A stretch of 64,000 nt of DNA from Paenibacillus sp. HB172176 (GCF_011947265.1 NZ_JAATHD010000003.1:310001-374000); one strand, 5' to 3'; shown: positions 1 through 9,198, counted from the first letter of the stretch. Made by a program: numbers and translations. Notes: generated from the letters alone by a model not told the origin.

Positions 1-1
1 T

Positions 2-148
2 CTGACGGCGGTGGCGATGATGGCTGCCGGCTGGCAGGGAGCGGCAATCAGGAACGGCGAGCGCGATTCGTCCCTTCCCGAGAATCCGGGATTTCCGCAG
101 GACGGGAGCTGGAAGATTCGGTGGGAAGGGCTTAAGTCGTGGATGTAG
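2..148 (+). CDS. C-terminal fragment of an unidentified protein (5' end outside the window)
   Basis: An open frame runs from the window edge to a TAG at 146-148 and gives 48 residues, starting LTAVAMMAAGWQGAAIRNGE and ending WEGLKSWM. The Ala-rich helix followed by a Pro-containing tail resembles the last helix and C-terminus of Gfo/Idh/MocA-type sugar dehydrogenases, which often sit beside pectin-degrading genes. That assignment is only suggestive, because neither the Rossmann fold nor a catalytic residue is in view. The gene is on the same strand as the pectin genes that follow, 107 bases upstream of the PL22 start, so it may belong to the same operon. Confidence 0.45.
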   Translation: MTAVAMMAAGWQGAAIRNGERDSSLPENPGFPQDGSWKIRWEGLKSWM

Positions 149-255
149 ACGGCGCGGCGTTTGAGTTGGCGACGGAGAACGGCTGTATCGTCATTCGAGG
201 CGCCTGCAAGAACGAGTTGGATGCAGGGAACGATGGAACCTGGGAGGGAAATCGC

Positions 256-1407
256 ATGACAATCGGCAAGAACAAGGGGAGACGCTGGCCTTCGGAGCGC
301 AAGAAATCCGTGGACAGGCTGACGGGACTCACCGTGACGCAGTTGACGGATTACAAGGCTCACAGCCATCATTTATATTTTACGGAGAACGGTTGGTACG
401 ATAATGAACGGCGGCTGCTCTTCATCTCCGATAGGGAGAACAGCGCGAATTTGTACAGCATGGATATGGAGAGCGGAGAGATGACGCAGTTGACCGATTA
501 CGCGGCGAATGATCAACTGGATGCTTCCCTGCTTCCGGATGGAAGCGCGGCGTTCGTGAAGCTGGGAAGCAAGCTGATTCGGCTTGATCTCGGTACGCTG
601 GAGGAACGGTTGATCTACGAAGCGCCGGCGGGCTATAAGCTTGGCAATGCCAGCGCGACCGCGGATAGCCTGCATGTGCTGACCTGCGTGCAGGAGGATC
701 TGTCGCATCGCATCCGGCTCGATCTCGGCAATGGCTATGTGGGGCATCGAGAGCTGATGGAGGCCGCGCCGCACAGCATGATCGTTCGAATCGACGCGAA
801 GGGCGGCGGACACGAGAAGGTGTATGAGGCGAACAAATTCATCACGCACATTAACGCTTCTGTGACGGAGCCATGGCTGATGACCTTCTGTCATGAAGGA
901 CCGTGGCATTTGGTCGATCATCGCATTTGGGGACTGGATTTGCGCACCGGCGAGGCTTGGAGGATAAGAGAACGGCTCGAGGAGGGCGAGAAGGTCGGCC
1001 ATGAGTTTTTTTTCCCGGACGGTCTCACGATCGGGTATCACGGCTTTCGCGCGGACGGGACCAATTTCTTCGGCAGCATCCGTTACGACAATTCCGGTAT
1101 GGAGGAAACGGAATTCGGCTTCGATACCTGGCACGGCTACGCGGATGGGCATGGTCAGGCGGTTGTCGACGGCAAGGGGCCGGTCAAGAGTCTCAGTCTG
1201 TGGCGCAAGCGGGATGGGAAATACGAGGGGCCTCGCATGCTGTGCGAGCTTCGCTGCAGCTTTCATTCGCAGAAGGTGCATGCCCATCCCCGCTTCGACG
1301 CGGAGGGCAAGCGCTTATTGTTCACGAGCGACAAGAACGGCTATGGCAATTTGTATCTGATCGATATTCCGGAGCCATTCGACGCGCTGCCGGTATTTCA
1401 GCCATAA
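256..1407 (+). CDS. Oligogalacturonate lyase (PL22 family)
   Basis: This cytoplasmic enzyme is expected to cleave unsaturated di- or oligogalacturonides by beta-elimination to 5-keto-4-deoxyuronate, the step after import of pectin fragments. The protein (383 aa) has the repeated blade pattern of a seven-bladed propeller (LFISDRENSANLYSMD near the start, LLFTSDKNGYGNLYLID at the end). From memory of the PL22 structure, manganese is held by Q-x-x-H-x-H; the matching residues here are Q339, H342 and H344 (QKVHAH), and a CHEGPWH segment lies upstream. There is no signal peptide. The frame is open back to a GTG at 139, but the ATG at 256 follows GGGAGGG with good spacing and gives the usual family length (about 385-390 aa). 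The GH105 gene follows after 13 bases. Confidence 0.9.
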   Translation: MTIGKNKGRRWPSERKKSVDRLTGLTVTQLTDYKAHSHHLYFTENGWYDNERRLLFISDRENSANLYSMDMESGEMTQLTDYAANDQLDASLLPDGSAAFVKLGSKLIRLDLGTLEERLIYEAPAGYKLGNASATADSLHVLTCVQEDLSHRIRLDLGNGYVGHRELMEAAPHSMIVRIDAKGGGHEKVYEANKFITHINASVTEPWLMTFCHEGPWHLVDHRIWGLDLRTGEAWRIRERLEEGEKVGHEFFFPDGLTIGYHGFRADGTNFFGSIRYDNSGMEETEFGFDTWHGYADGHGQAVVDGKGPVKSLSLWRKRDGKYEGPRMLCELRCSFHSQKVHAHPRFDAEGKRLLFTSDKNGYGNLYLIDIPEPFDALPVFQP

Positions 1408-1420
1408 GGAGGACGAGGAG

Positions 1421-2575
1421 ATGGAGGGAACAGCAACAATACTCAAGGAGGGCAAAATGTCCGGCAAAATCGCCGAGACGATTCTGTCATTGACCGACCG
1501 GCAAGGCTTTCATCCGCAAATCGCGAACAAATGGGGCTATGTGTCCGGGATGGCGCTGCTGGCGATTTCCCGGGCAGGCGATTGGATCGGCGAAGTGGGC
1601 TATCAGCCATTCGTGCGAAGGCAGATGGATGTGTTCATCGGCGAGGATGGCGCAATCGGAGGCGGCTTCCGCCTGGAGGATTATAATCTCGATCATGTGA
1701 ACAAAGGAAAAAATCTGCTTCGATTATGGCGAGAAACCGGCGAGGAGAAGTACAGGAAGGCCGCCCGCTTGCTCGTTACGCAGCTAATTGGCCAGCCTCG
1801 CACGGAAGAGGGCGGCTACTGGCACAAGAAGATTTATCCGTTCCAGATGTGGCTGGACGGCCTGTATATGTCATCGCCGTTCATGGCGGAATACGCCGCG
1901 ACATTCCAGGAGAACGAGTGGTTCGACGAGGCGGCTTGCCAGCTCCTGCTGGTCGAGAAGCGGACGCGCAATCCGCAGAACGGCCTGCTCCATCATGCCT
2001 GGGACGAGAGTCGGGAGCAGCGCTGGTGCGATGGCACGACGGGGCGCTCCCGTTATGTGTGGGGCAGGGCGATGGGCTGGTACGCGATGGCGCTTGTCGA
2101 CGCGCTGGAGCAATTCCCGGCGGAGCACAGCAAGCGCGGGCAGTTGATGGGGATTTTTGAGCGCATGTGCAATGCCGCGCTTCGCGTGCAGGATCACGAG
2201 AGCGGCGTATGGTACCAGCTCATGGATTGCAACGGGCGCGAGGGCAACTACCTGGAAGCGTCCGGCTCATGCATGCTGACCTATGCGATGGCGAAGGGGA
2301 TACGTCTCGGCTATCTGGCGGAGATCGACCGCAATGCCGTGAACCGCGCCTATGACGGCATTCTGGCGCAGTTCGTCACGGAAGACGAGAAAGGCGTTCA
2401 TCTTCACGGCATTTGTCATGGCGCCGGACTCGGCGGACGCAAGTACCGGGACGGGTCCTATGACTATTATATGAGCGAAGCGATTGTGAGCGACGCGCTG
2501 ATGGGCGTGGCCCCGTTCCTGCTCGCCAGCATCGAGATCGAGAGATTGCGAGAGGAAGGAAGCTCGCTTGATTAG
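1421..2575 (+). CDS. Unsaturated rhamnogalacturonyl/uronyl hydrolase (GH105, YteR/YesR-like)
   Basis: GH105 enzymes hydrate the 4,5-unsaturated uronic acid left at the non-reducing end by pectin or rhamnogalacturonan lyases and release it. The sequence shows the (alpha/alpha)6-barrel motifs of the family: QMWLDGLYM, with D146 at the place of the catalytic Asp of YteR (D143), and WGRAMGWYAMALVDAL. The length (384 aa) is normal and there is no signal peptide, so it acts on imported products. Two starts are well supported: ATG 1421, 8 bases after AAGGAGG, and ATG 1457, after a second AAGGAGGG. The first is used here, the second would give 372 aa. The last 8 bases overlap the TTG start of the next gene, which suggests translational coupling. 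Confidence 0.9.
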   Translation: MEGTATILKEGKMSGKIAETILSLTDRQGFHPQIANKWGYVSGMALLAISRAGDWIGEVGYQPFVRRQMDVFIGEDGAIGGGFRLEDYNLDHVNKGKNLLRLWRETGEEKYRKAARLLVTQLIGQPRTEEGGYWHKKIYPFQMWLDGLYMSSPFMAEYAATFQENEWFDEAACQLLLVEKRTRNPQNGLLHHAWDESREQRWCDGTTGRSRYVWGRAMGWYAMALVDALEQFPAEHSKRGQLMGIFERMCNAALRVQDHESGVWYQLMDCNGREGNYLEASGSCMLTYAMAKGIRLGYLAEIDRNAVNRAYDGILAQFVTEDEKGVHLHGICHGAGLGGRKYRDGSYDYYMSEAIVSDALMGVAPFLLASIEIERLREEGSSLD

Positions 2576-5147
2576 GAAGAAGTCGGGGGAACGCGAGGGC
2601 AGTCGAAAGTCGGATCAAACGGGATACGGGGAGAGGCTCAGCCGTTCGGAGCCGCCTGTCGACCACTCGGGTAATTGGGCAATTCCTCAAGGTTCCGAGG
2701 ATGCTGGAGCTGCGCAGGATTTCTTCCGCATGAGCTATCCGGCATCCTGGTGGGGCAATATGTGGCGGGAGGCGCTTCCCTCCGGCAATGGTGTCATCGG
2801 GGCATCCGTATTCGGAGGCGTAAGAGAGGAGACGGTGCTGCTGAATCACGCGAAGCTGTGGCATTGGGGCAGGAAGGACGAGCTTCCCGATGTAAGCGAT
2901 ATCCTGCCTCGCACGAGAGCTCTGATGGACGAGAAGAGATATCGGGAAGCGAGCTGGCTGCTGGCTGACGCATTGAAGGAGCGGGGCTACGGCACGAAGC
3001 TCGCTTCCCGCTTCCCGCTGGCGGCCGTTCGTCTTGTCATGCCCGCCGGCAATGCCTTCCGCTCTTACAGCCGCAAACTGGCGATGGACAGCGGCGAGAT
3101 CGAAGTCGCTTGGATGGACGGCTCGATTCGGTATCAGCGTCGTCTGTTCGTCTCGAGGCCCGATGCGGCTGTCGTGTTTGAGCTTGGCTCGAACGGCGCA
3201 GCGGCAGTGTCAGGCGAGGTTGGACTTGCACTTCATCCGAGCGACCGCTCGGGAGACACTCCTGAGTTCAAGGAACTGGAGCGCTCTGTAGAGAGGGGGG
3301 CGTCCGCAGAAGGATTCTCTTGGTTCGCGGCAAGGAATGACGACGGCACGGATTATGGCTCCGTCATGCTTGTGAGGACGGAAGGCGGGAGGCTGGAGAC
3401 CAGAGATGGCATGATCCGGATGGAGGAAGCGGATCGCGCGCTGATCCTCATGAAAACTTTCGTGAAAGGCGAGAGGGAGCGAGACTGGGTCCAATTGCGC
3501 GAAGAGCTTTCCGCTTTGGCAGCCGGCACTTCTTATGAAGAGCTGTTAAAGCGGCATGCTGACGTTCATAGAGCCTTGTACCGCTCGGCAACGCTGGAGC
3601 TTGGCGGAGATAACGATTCTGGCGCTTACCCTGACGATGAACATCCTGCAGCGGAGCGGCTCACCAATGAACGGCTGCTGCTGGATGCCTACGAAGGCGA
3701 GGCGCCTGTCGCTTTGATTCGCCGAATGTGGGCGTTCGGCCGCTATCTCTTCATCAGCGGCACTGATGCGTCTTCCGAAGCTGAGCCTTTTGGGCTGTAT
3801 GGCCTTTGGGGCGGCGACTACCGTTTGGTTTGGAGCCACAACATGGCCAATGAGAATACGCAGATGATGTACTGGCATGCACATGTGGGCGGACTCGGAG
3901 AACTGACGCCAGCACTCTACCGCTACTATGAAGCCTTGATGGACGATTTCCGCGACAACGCGAAGAAGCTGTACGGTTGCGGAGGCATCTATATTCCGGC
4001 GGGGACGACGCCAGGCATCGGGGTGCCGAATCAAATTGTGCCCGTCATTCTCAACTGGACGGGCGCTGCCGGCTGGCTCGCCGCTCATTACGCCGAGCAT
4101 TATCGCTTTACCGGAGATGAAGGCTTCCGGCGAGAGCATGCGATTCCGTTCATGCGGGAGGCCGTTCGTTTCTATGAAGATTTCCTCGTGATGGACGACA
4201 GAGGGAAGTACCTTATCTACCCGTCAGTCTCTCCGGAGAATACGCCGTTGAATTACATGCCCAAGGATGGGGCGGCGCTCGCGCATCCGATGCCGACGGC
4301 TATTAACGCCGCGATGGATGTTGCTATATTGCGCGAGCTGCTGGGCAATCTGATCGAGGCTTCAAGGACAACGGGCGATGCTTCTCATGCCGAGTTGGAG
4401 AAATGGGAGTGGATGCGAGAGAAGCTTCCATCCTATGAACAGAACGCTGACGGAGCTGTGAAGGAATGGCTTCACCCTGACTTTGACGATCGCTATGCGC
4501 ATCGTCATCTCTCCCATCTATATCCCGTATTTCCGGGCCATGAAGTTATGCAGGAGACTGATTACGAGCTGTTTGAAGCTTTCGAGAAGGCTGTGCGCAA
4601 ACGGGAGATTGGCGCGCAGAGCGGTTGGTCGCTCACGCATATGGCTGCCATCTATGCGAGGCTCGGCGACGGCGGCAGCGCGCTCGATTGTTTGGATATC
4701 CTTACCCGTTCGAGCTTGTTGCCGAATTTGTTCACGCTCCATAATGACTGGAGGGGCATGGGCGTGTCGATGAACATGCCGACGGCTCCGGTCCAGCTCG
4801 ATGCCAATATGGGCTTCGTGAACGCCGTGCAGGAGATGCTGATGCAGGTTCATCCCGGGATGCTCAAGCTGCTTCCTGCCTTGCCTGAACGCTTGGCGCA
4901 TGGCAGGCTGTCGGGCTGGCGCTTTCATACTGGGACGCTATCCATGAAGTGGAATCGGGCGGAGGGGTCTTTCCGTGCTGAGCTGCATGCGGAGCGCGAT
5001 GCCGATCTCCTGGTTAAGCTGCCTGATTGGGCGAAGTCCATCCAGATCACAGAGGGCGAAGCTCAGCCGTCCGAGCTCGGCGAGACCTATTGGACGATAC
5101 GCCTGCGGAAGGGAGAGTCGGCTCGACTCACGACTGTGATGGAGTAG
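2568..5147 (+). CDS. GH95-type glycoside hydrolase (alpha-L-fucosidase/galactosidase family)
   Basis: The 859-residue protein has the GH95 architecture: an N-terminal beta domain containing WWGNMWREALPSGNGVIGA and VFGGVREETVLLNHAKLW, then an (alpha/alpha)6 barrel, then a C-terminal beta domain. By analogy with Bifidobacterium AfcA, E633 in VKEW is the likely general acid, N428 and N430 in ANENTQ the residues assisting the base, and D745 in VQLDANMG the conserved Asp, so the active site looks intact. There is no signal peptide, so the substrate should be an imported oligosaccharide, for instance one carrying L-fucose or L-galactose from rhamnogalacturonan side chains. The TTG start at 2568 follows GAGGAAGG and overlaps the GH105 stop. 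An ATG at 2730 (MSYPASWW) would remove about 54 poorly conserved residues and is the alternative. Specificity cannot be read from sequence alone. Confidence 0.82.
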   Translation: MIRKKSGEREGSRKSDQTGYGERLSRSEPPVDHSGNWAIPQGSEDAGAAQDFFRMSYPASWWGNMWREALPSGNGVIGASVFGGVREETVLLNHAKLWHWGRKDELPDVSDILPRTRALMDEKRYREASWLLADALKERGYGTKLASRFPLAAVRLVMPAGNAFRSYSRKLAMDSGEIEVAWMDGSIRYQRRLFVSRPDAAVVFELGSNGAAAVSGEVGLALHPSDRSGDTPEFKELERSVERGASAEGFSWFAARNDDGTDYGSVMLVRTEGGRLETRDGMIRMEEADRALILMKTFVKGERERDWVQLREELSALAAGTSYEELLKRHADVHRALYRSATLELGGDNDSGAYPDDEHPAAERLTNERLLLDAYEGEAPVALIRRMWAFGRYLFISGTDASSEAEPFGLYGLWGGDYRLVWSHNMANENTQMMYWHAHVGGLGELTPALYRYYEALMDDFRDNAKKLYGCGGIYIPAGTTPGIGVPNQIVPVILNWTGAAGWLAAHYAEHYRFTGDEGFRREHAIPFMREAVRFYEDFLVMDDRGKYLIYPSVSPENTPLNYMPKDGAALAHPMPTAINAAMDVAILRELLGNLIEASRTTGDASHAELEKWEWMREKLPSYEQNADGAVKEWLHPDFDDRYAHRHLSHLYPVFPGHEVMQETDYELFEAFEKAVRKREIGAQSGWSLTHMAAIYARLGDGGSALDCLDILTRSSLLPNLFTLHNDWRGMGVSMNMPTAPVQLDANMGFVNAVQEMLMQVHPGMLKLLPALPERLAHGRLSGWRFHTGTLSMKWNRAEGSFRAELHAERDADLLVKLPDWAKSIQITEGEAQPSELGETYWTIRLRKGESARLTTVME

Positions 5148-5162
5148 TGTTCTCAGTTGTCT

Positions 5163-5217
5163 CTTCGTTTTAGGTTCAATATTCCTCGATATCGCTTCGT
5201 TGAGGTTCAATATTCCT
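5163..5217. repeat. Direct repeat pair (GGTTCAATATTCCT core)
   Basis: Two nearly identical 23-24 base units, CTTCGTTTTAGGTTCAATAT... at 5163-5186 and CTTCGTTGAGGTTCAATATT... at 5195-5217, are spaced 32 bases apart. They look like a short degenerate intergenic repeat, not part of a gene. Confidence 0.7.
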
Positions 5218-5417
5218 GCATATATCCATCATTTTCTTGAACAAAGAGCGATAGCATGAAATTACTGCAAATATTCAGGAATGATGCTGGAAAACAGCCG
5301 CTCAAGCAAAACATTGACGAAATTAATGGATATTTGTATCAATTATGCAGAATTCGTACCTTACCTGAGAAATTGATGGATATTTGCAGCTTTCCGCATG
5401 GCAGAAGCATCAAGGAC

Positions 5418-5489
5418 TGCAAGCCCAGGAAGGCAAGATCAAGCATGGCAAGATCAAAGAGTGCAAGACCAGGAAGGCAAGATCAAGCA
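5418..5489. repeat. 28-bp direct repeat, period 44
   Basis: The 28-base unit at 5418-5445 recurs at 5462-5489 with one mismatch, counted by eye. The shared core is CCAGGAAGGCAAGATCAAGC. A shorter third copy of GGCAAGATCAA lies between them at 5447-5457. No reading frame with a start signal crosses the array. Confidence 0.75.
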
Positions 5490-5711
5490 AGGCTAGACTA
5501 TGCCTAGCATGACTTGATCATGCAAGGCCGAGGCTATGCATTTGCAGACCACATCCATTCGCTTGTGCCTATTGCACAAGCGTGGATAAAGTAAGCTTCA
5601 ACCCATTAAACAGCAAAACAGCGACAGTCCCGGACTTTATTTCTCGTCCGTTGCTGCCGCTGTTTTCAATGCGATGTCCCGTTCAAGACGGCATGTATGA
5701 CTTGGCCACCG

Positions 5712-5847
5712 GTGTGCCTGGTGTGCCTAGTGTGCCTAGTGTGCCTGGTATGGCTGATGTGCCTGGTGTGCCCGGTGTGACCGGTGTGCCTGGTGTGCCT
5801 AGTGTGCCTGGTGTGGCTGATGTGCCTGGTGTGACCGGTGTGCCTGA
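5712..5847. repeat. 9-bp tandem repeat (minisatellite, unit GTGTGCCTG)
   Basis: About 15 units of a 9-base repeat (GTGTGCCTG and variants GTGTGCCTA, GTGTGACCG, GTATGGCTG) follow one another, with a longer higher-order duplication visible in the order of the variants. Because the unit is a multiple of three and lacks stops, both strands stay open. The plus strand reads GVP/SVP/DVP triplets in a frame from GTG 5582 to 5932. The minus strand reads collagen-like GTP triplets in a frame from TTG 5928 to 5683. Neither start has a well-placed Shine-Dalgarno sequence. The minus frame begins only 9 bases after the pectate lyase stop, so read-through or coupled translation into a GTP-rich peptide cannot be excluded. 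Confidence 0.8.
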
Positions 5848-5937
5848 TGCCACTGGTGCGAATGCCGCAGCTGCCGCAGTTGCTGCAACAATTCGCGATT
5901 TCTCTGCATGCATGTTAGTCAGCCCCAATTGAAGCCG

Positions 5938-8900
5938 CTACATCTCCTCCAGCCTCATCATCAACAAATCCGCGTAGTAGGTTAATGTCCAACGAGCGTC
6001 CAGCGACAGATTCTGTTGCATAGACGCATCATGCAACTGCTCCTCGTACTTTTTCAGAAAGTGAATCGCTTGCTTGAGGGAACCTTTCTCAAGATGATGC
6101 CTAACTTGCTTCAGTGCATTCGTCAGCTTGGCGGCGAGCGGTCCCGTTACGTCGCCGGTTTGTTTGAACTGCTCCGTGTAATGGTCCAGCACCGTCATCA
6201 AGCCAGGCTTGGCCTGAACGCTGTTCGACGCCTCAGACTCGCCTGCGGCATTCTCGGCTTTAATCGTGTACGTATACGTTGTGCCGGGCTCCGCCGTTCG
6301 ATCGTAGAACGTGCTCACCTTCGCCGTGCCGACTTGCTCGACAACGCCGCCTGCTTCTCTATAGACATTGACGATCGATTCTCCGCCATGGGAGGTCCAG
6401 ATGAGCCCGACGAAATCCTCGCCAACCTTGCCAACGATAAGATCAGTCGGCGCTTCAGGCACGGGCATGTCAAGCGGAAGCTCATCGGAATAGCCGGATT
6501 CGCCCATCTCATTAACAGCTGCGATTCGGTAGGTGTAGCCTGCTTTCCCTACGCTGACACTGTCATCCGAATAGGAAGCAGACTCTACACTAGCGATCAG
6601 AGAGAATGCTTCCTCGCCATCCGCTTTACGGTACACATTGTAAGTATCCGCTTCGTCCACGGCATTCCATGACATATCAAACGAAGAGGTAGACACCGCC
6701 TCAGTCTTCAGACCAGCAGGCTTCCCAGGCAGAATGAGCGCTTCCTTCGTTCTCACTTCGATGTCGGCCGAGCGTTCGGATTCGCCGCCGATTCCTATCG
6801 CAGACACCTTGTAGACGTAGACGGTCGACGGATCTACGCTTCTATCTGCAAAGCCGGCAGCCGCAGTCGATCCGACTTTAACGAAATCGCCTTCCGAGGC
6901 AATGGCACGGTATACCAAGTAGGAGGTCGCGGCCTCGACCGGCGTCCATGAAAGCTTCACGGACAAGCTTCTGACCGCCGCAGCAGCCAGTCCCGTCGGA
7001 GCGGCAGGAGCGGGCTGAGCGGCATCGTAGATGAGCGCTTCCACCGAAGAGGACAACGGCGATTCACCGCCTGCATTAAGGGCGGATACTCTGTATTCGT
7101 AAGCGACGCCTTTCTCGCTGGTCGCGTCTGCGAAGCTCGGCTCTTCCGCGCTTGCGATCGCTTTGAAGTTGGGGTTCTTGGAGGAGGCGCGATAGACCAG
7201 ATAGCTCTGAGCTCCATCCACGGATGTCCAATTAAGCGATACCGCGGCATTCTCTATCATCGAGCCGTCCAAGCCGGCCGGCGCTTCCCCTAAAGGCGCT
7301 GTTCCCTCGTTCGCCGGTTTGACGATCACGAAATATGGACACTTGGATTTATTATTATTCGGTCCCATCACAACCCGGGACCCTGCCCCGTAACGCTTCC
7401 TGTACAGCTCGTACGTAACCGGCTGGCTGTCCGTAATCGTCTCGCCGGTGTCCTCGTATTCCGAGGTCAGCCATTCCGGCTGCGTTGTAATTCTCGAATC
7501 ATAAGCCACATACACATCCGCTTCTCCCGCCAAAAAGAACGAAAGCAGGTCGCTGCTCGTCGCGCTCCGCGACTCCACGGCCGAACGGATCCATTCCAAT
7601 CCGAGCAGTTCTTCGGGAATGGACTCGAAGATGTACCTCTTGCTTCCGGTCATCCGGTCGCCGAATACAATATCGCCAAGCTTCAGGTTGCTCTGAAGCG
7701 ACCAATTGACGGCATTGGCGATGCCATTGCCGCTGTCGTCGTGAATGACGGCATTGCGAATAAGTTCACCGTCCAGGGCAGGCTCCGGCTCAAGCGCAGG
7801 CTCCGGATCCGGTTCGACAGGCGGCGGGGTGAACGGAGGGCCCGACCATGCGGGAGGCGTATCCGGGTACGAAGCAGGAAAACCTGGAGCGGCCAATTCG
7901 TTCAAATAGTCCTCCAGATTCGTATAGCCGTCTTCATTCCGGTCCCCGTTGCGGTCCGTCGGATTCTCAGGGTCCAAGCCATTCGCGATTTCCCAAGCAT
8001 CCGGCATGCCGTCCCGATCCTCATCGGGAGGAGCCGTTCCTTGATCGAGCTGAGGGAATCCGCCCGCATCGTTCTCGTCTCCGATAATGACCCCGGTCTG
8101 ATTGCGAACGCTGTTAATGACGCGAATATCCGTCGCATCCCGCCTCAAGGAGGAGCCTGCATGATCCAGAATATAATCGTATGCGACCTCCGGCGACTGG
8201 GTATGCACAAGCGGATATTCGAAGCGATCCGGTACGACAACGCTCGGACGGCCTGCCTCTACAAGTCCGGCTCCTGTATCCGTTCCGTCGAGCACGCCAT
8301 TCTTGTTGCTGTCGATCCGGTTGTCCTCCAGATACACCTGATAGTTCTCGTTGCCGCGAACGACGGCGAATTCGGGCTCTGCTGAGTTCAGGCCAGCGAT
8401 AAAATAATTCCCGACCACATTGCCATAGCCCTTCGTCCCCGACTCTCCGCCCGCTACATAAGGGAAGCCTCCCCAGTTGTAGACGATGTTGTTGACGAAG
8501 TCCATAACGCCCTTCGTCTTCGGATTGCGATCATTGTTGTGGGCGTAGAGATTGTGATGCATCGTAATGGTGTTCATCTCGACCAAGCCGCCCATGGAGT
8601 GGGTCAGCAGGCCTTCCGAGATGACGGACCATTGCACAGTAATATTGGCCGAGCGGGGATTATCATAATCCTTGCTCTTAATGGACAGCACCTCGTCGGT
8701 TCCCCAAGAGAAGGACGAGTGATCAATCATCACATTTTGGCAATCCTCGAAGTACATGGTATCATCGTTGAAGTCCTGTCTTCCGAGTCGGAAACGCAGG
8801 AAGCGAATTACGATGTCGCTTGAATCGATGAATCGGATATTGTTTCCTCTGATCGTAACGCCGTCTCCCGGAGCCGTCTGTCCCGCAATCGTAATATGCG

Positions 8901-9198
8901 ACTTGTTCCTGGCTACGATTTGGGGAATCGTAATATCGCCGGCTATGTCGAACACAATCGTTCGAGGCGTATCGCCTGCTGTCTGGATTGCATCATGGAA
9001 CGTTCCCGGACCCGTAAGCTCGTAGCTCGTGACATGGTAAACCTCGCCGCCGCGCCCGCCGACGGCTGCATAGCCGAAGCCTTCCGCTCCGGGGAAAGCA
9101 GGGAGCATGGAATTGTCGGCCCGAACCAGCGTTGACTGCAGGGGATAGAGAGATAGAAACATGGCCAAGACTAGAATGATTGCTGAAAAGCGTTTCAT
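5938..9198 (-). CDS. Secreted pectate lyase (PL1) with four FN3 domains and C-terminal FIMAH-like domain
   Basis: This exported enzyme should cleave polygalacturonate by calcium-dependent beta-elimination. Residues 1-27 form a signal peptide (MKRFSAIILVLAMFLSLYPL, then SxxVRA). Residues about 30-330 are the parallel beta-helix of PL1 (FPGAEGFGYAAVGGRGGEVYHVT, FEDCQNVMIDHSSFSWGTDE, MHHNLYAHNNDRNPK). A calcium-binding, thrombospondin-3/EF-like stretch with DRDGMPDAWE and DRNGDRNEDGYTN follows near 390-435, then a Pro/Glu linker and a beta domain beginning WSLQSNLKLGD that is common in Paenibacillus pectate lyases. Four fibronectin type III repeats span about 650-1000. A C-terminal helical domain of about 85 residues (LAAKLTNALKQVRHHLEKGS) fits the FIMAH family. 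The ATG at 9198 follows GGAGGAGGC. It lies opposite to the PL22-GH105-GH95 genes but acts upstream of them. A promoter with a cre site lies about 100 bases upstream. Confidence 0.92.
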   Translation of the reverse strand: MKRFSAIILVLAMFLSLYPLQSTLVRADNSMLPAFPGAEGFGYAAVGGRGGEVYHVTSYELTGPGTFHDAIQTAGDTPRTIVFDIAGDITIPQIVARNKSHITIAGQTAPGDGVTIRGNNIRFIDSSDIVIRFLRFRLGRQDFNDDTMYFEDCQNVMIDHSSFSWGTDEVLSIKSKDYDNPRSANITVQWSVISEGLLTHSMGGLVEMNTITMHHNLYAHNNDRNPKTKGVMDFVNNIVYNWGGFPYVAGGESGTKGYGNVVGNYFIAGLNSAEPEFAVVRGNENYQVYLEDNRIDSNKNGVLDGTDTGAGLVEAGRPSVVVPDRFEYPLVHTQSPEVAYDYILDHAGSSLRRDATDIRVINSVRNQTGVIIGDENDAGGFPQLDQGTAPPDEDRDGMPDAWEIANGLDPENPTDRNGDRNEDGYTNLEDYLNELAAPGFPASYPDTPPAWSGPPFTPPPVEPDPEPALEPEPALDGELIRNAVIHDDSGNGIANAVNWSLQSNLKLGDIVFGDRMTGSKRYIFESIPEELLGLEWIRSAVESRSATSSDLLSFFLAGEADVYVAYDSRITTQPEWLTSEYEDTGETITDSQPVTYELYRKRYGAGSRVVMGPNNNKSKCPYFVIVKPANEGTAPLGEAPAGLDGSMIENAAVSLNWTSVDGAQSYLVYRASSKNPNFKAIASAEEPSFADATSEKGVAYEYRVSALNAGGESPLSSSVEALIYDAAQPAPAAPTGLAAAAVRSLSVKLSWTPVEAATSYLVYRAIASEGDFVKVGSTAAAGFADRSVDPSTVYVYKVSAIGIGGESERSADIEVRTKEALILPGKPAGLKTEAVSTSSFDMSWNAVDEADTYNVYRKADGEEAFSLIASVESASYSDDSVSVGKAGYTYRIAAVNEMGESGYSDELPLDMPVPEAPTDLIVGKVGEDFVGLIWTSHGGESIVNVYREAGGVVEQVGTAKVSTFYDRTAEPGTTYTYTIKAENAAGESEASNSVQAKPGLMTVLDHYTEQFKQTGDVTGPLAAKLTNALKQVRHHLEKGSLKQAIHFLKKYEEQLHDASMQQNLSLDARWTLTYYADLLMMRLEEM

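Larger units (their letters stand above)
5148..5711. other. Intergenic region with dispersed direct repeats, no supported gene
   Basis: Between the GH95 gene and the converging pectate lyase gene lies about 0.8 kb without a convincing coding sequence. Its composition differs from its neighbours. It holds two short direct-repeat families (annotated separately) and recurring variants of ATGGATATTTGCAG / ATTGATGGATATTTGCAG at about 5318-5340 and 5372-5390, with an inverted relative near 5216-5237. A 9-bp stem with a 5-base loop (CGCTTGTGC/GCACAAGCG) at 5560-5582 has no T-tract. No promoter or ribosome binding site was found. Confidence 0.6.

Noticed and set aside
373-1287. Long minus-strand open frame (304 codons) opposite the PL22 gene
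   Set aside because: It is a shadow of the GC-rich coding strand: no ribosome binding site, no domain pattern, while the plus strand encodes a recognisable family.
5560-5582. 9-bp hairpin CGCTTGTGC/GCACAAGCG as a terminator
   Set aside because: No T-tract on either strand and no gene ends close by.
5712-5847. Tandem repeat as a CRISPR array
   Set aside because: The unit is 9 bases without unique spacers and no cas gene is present.
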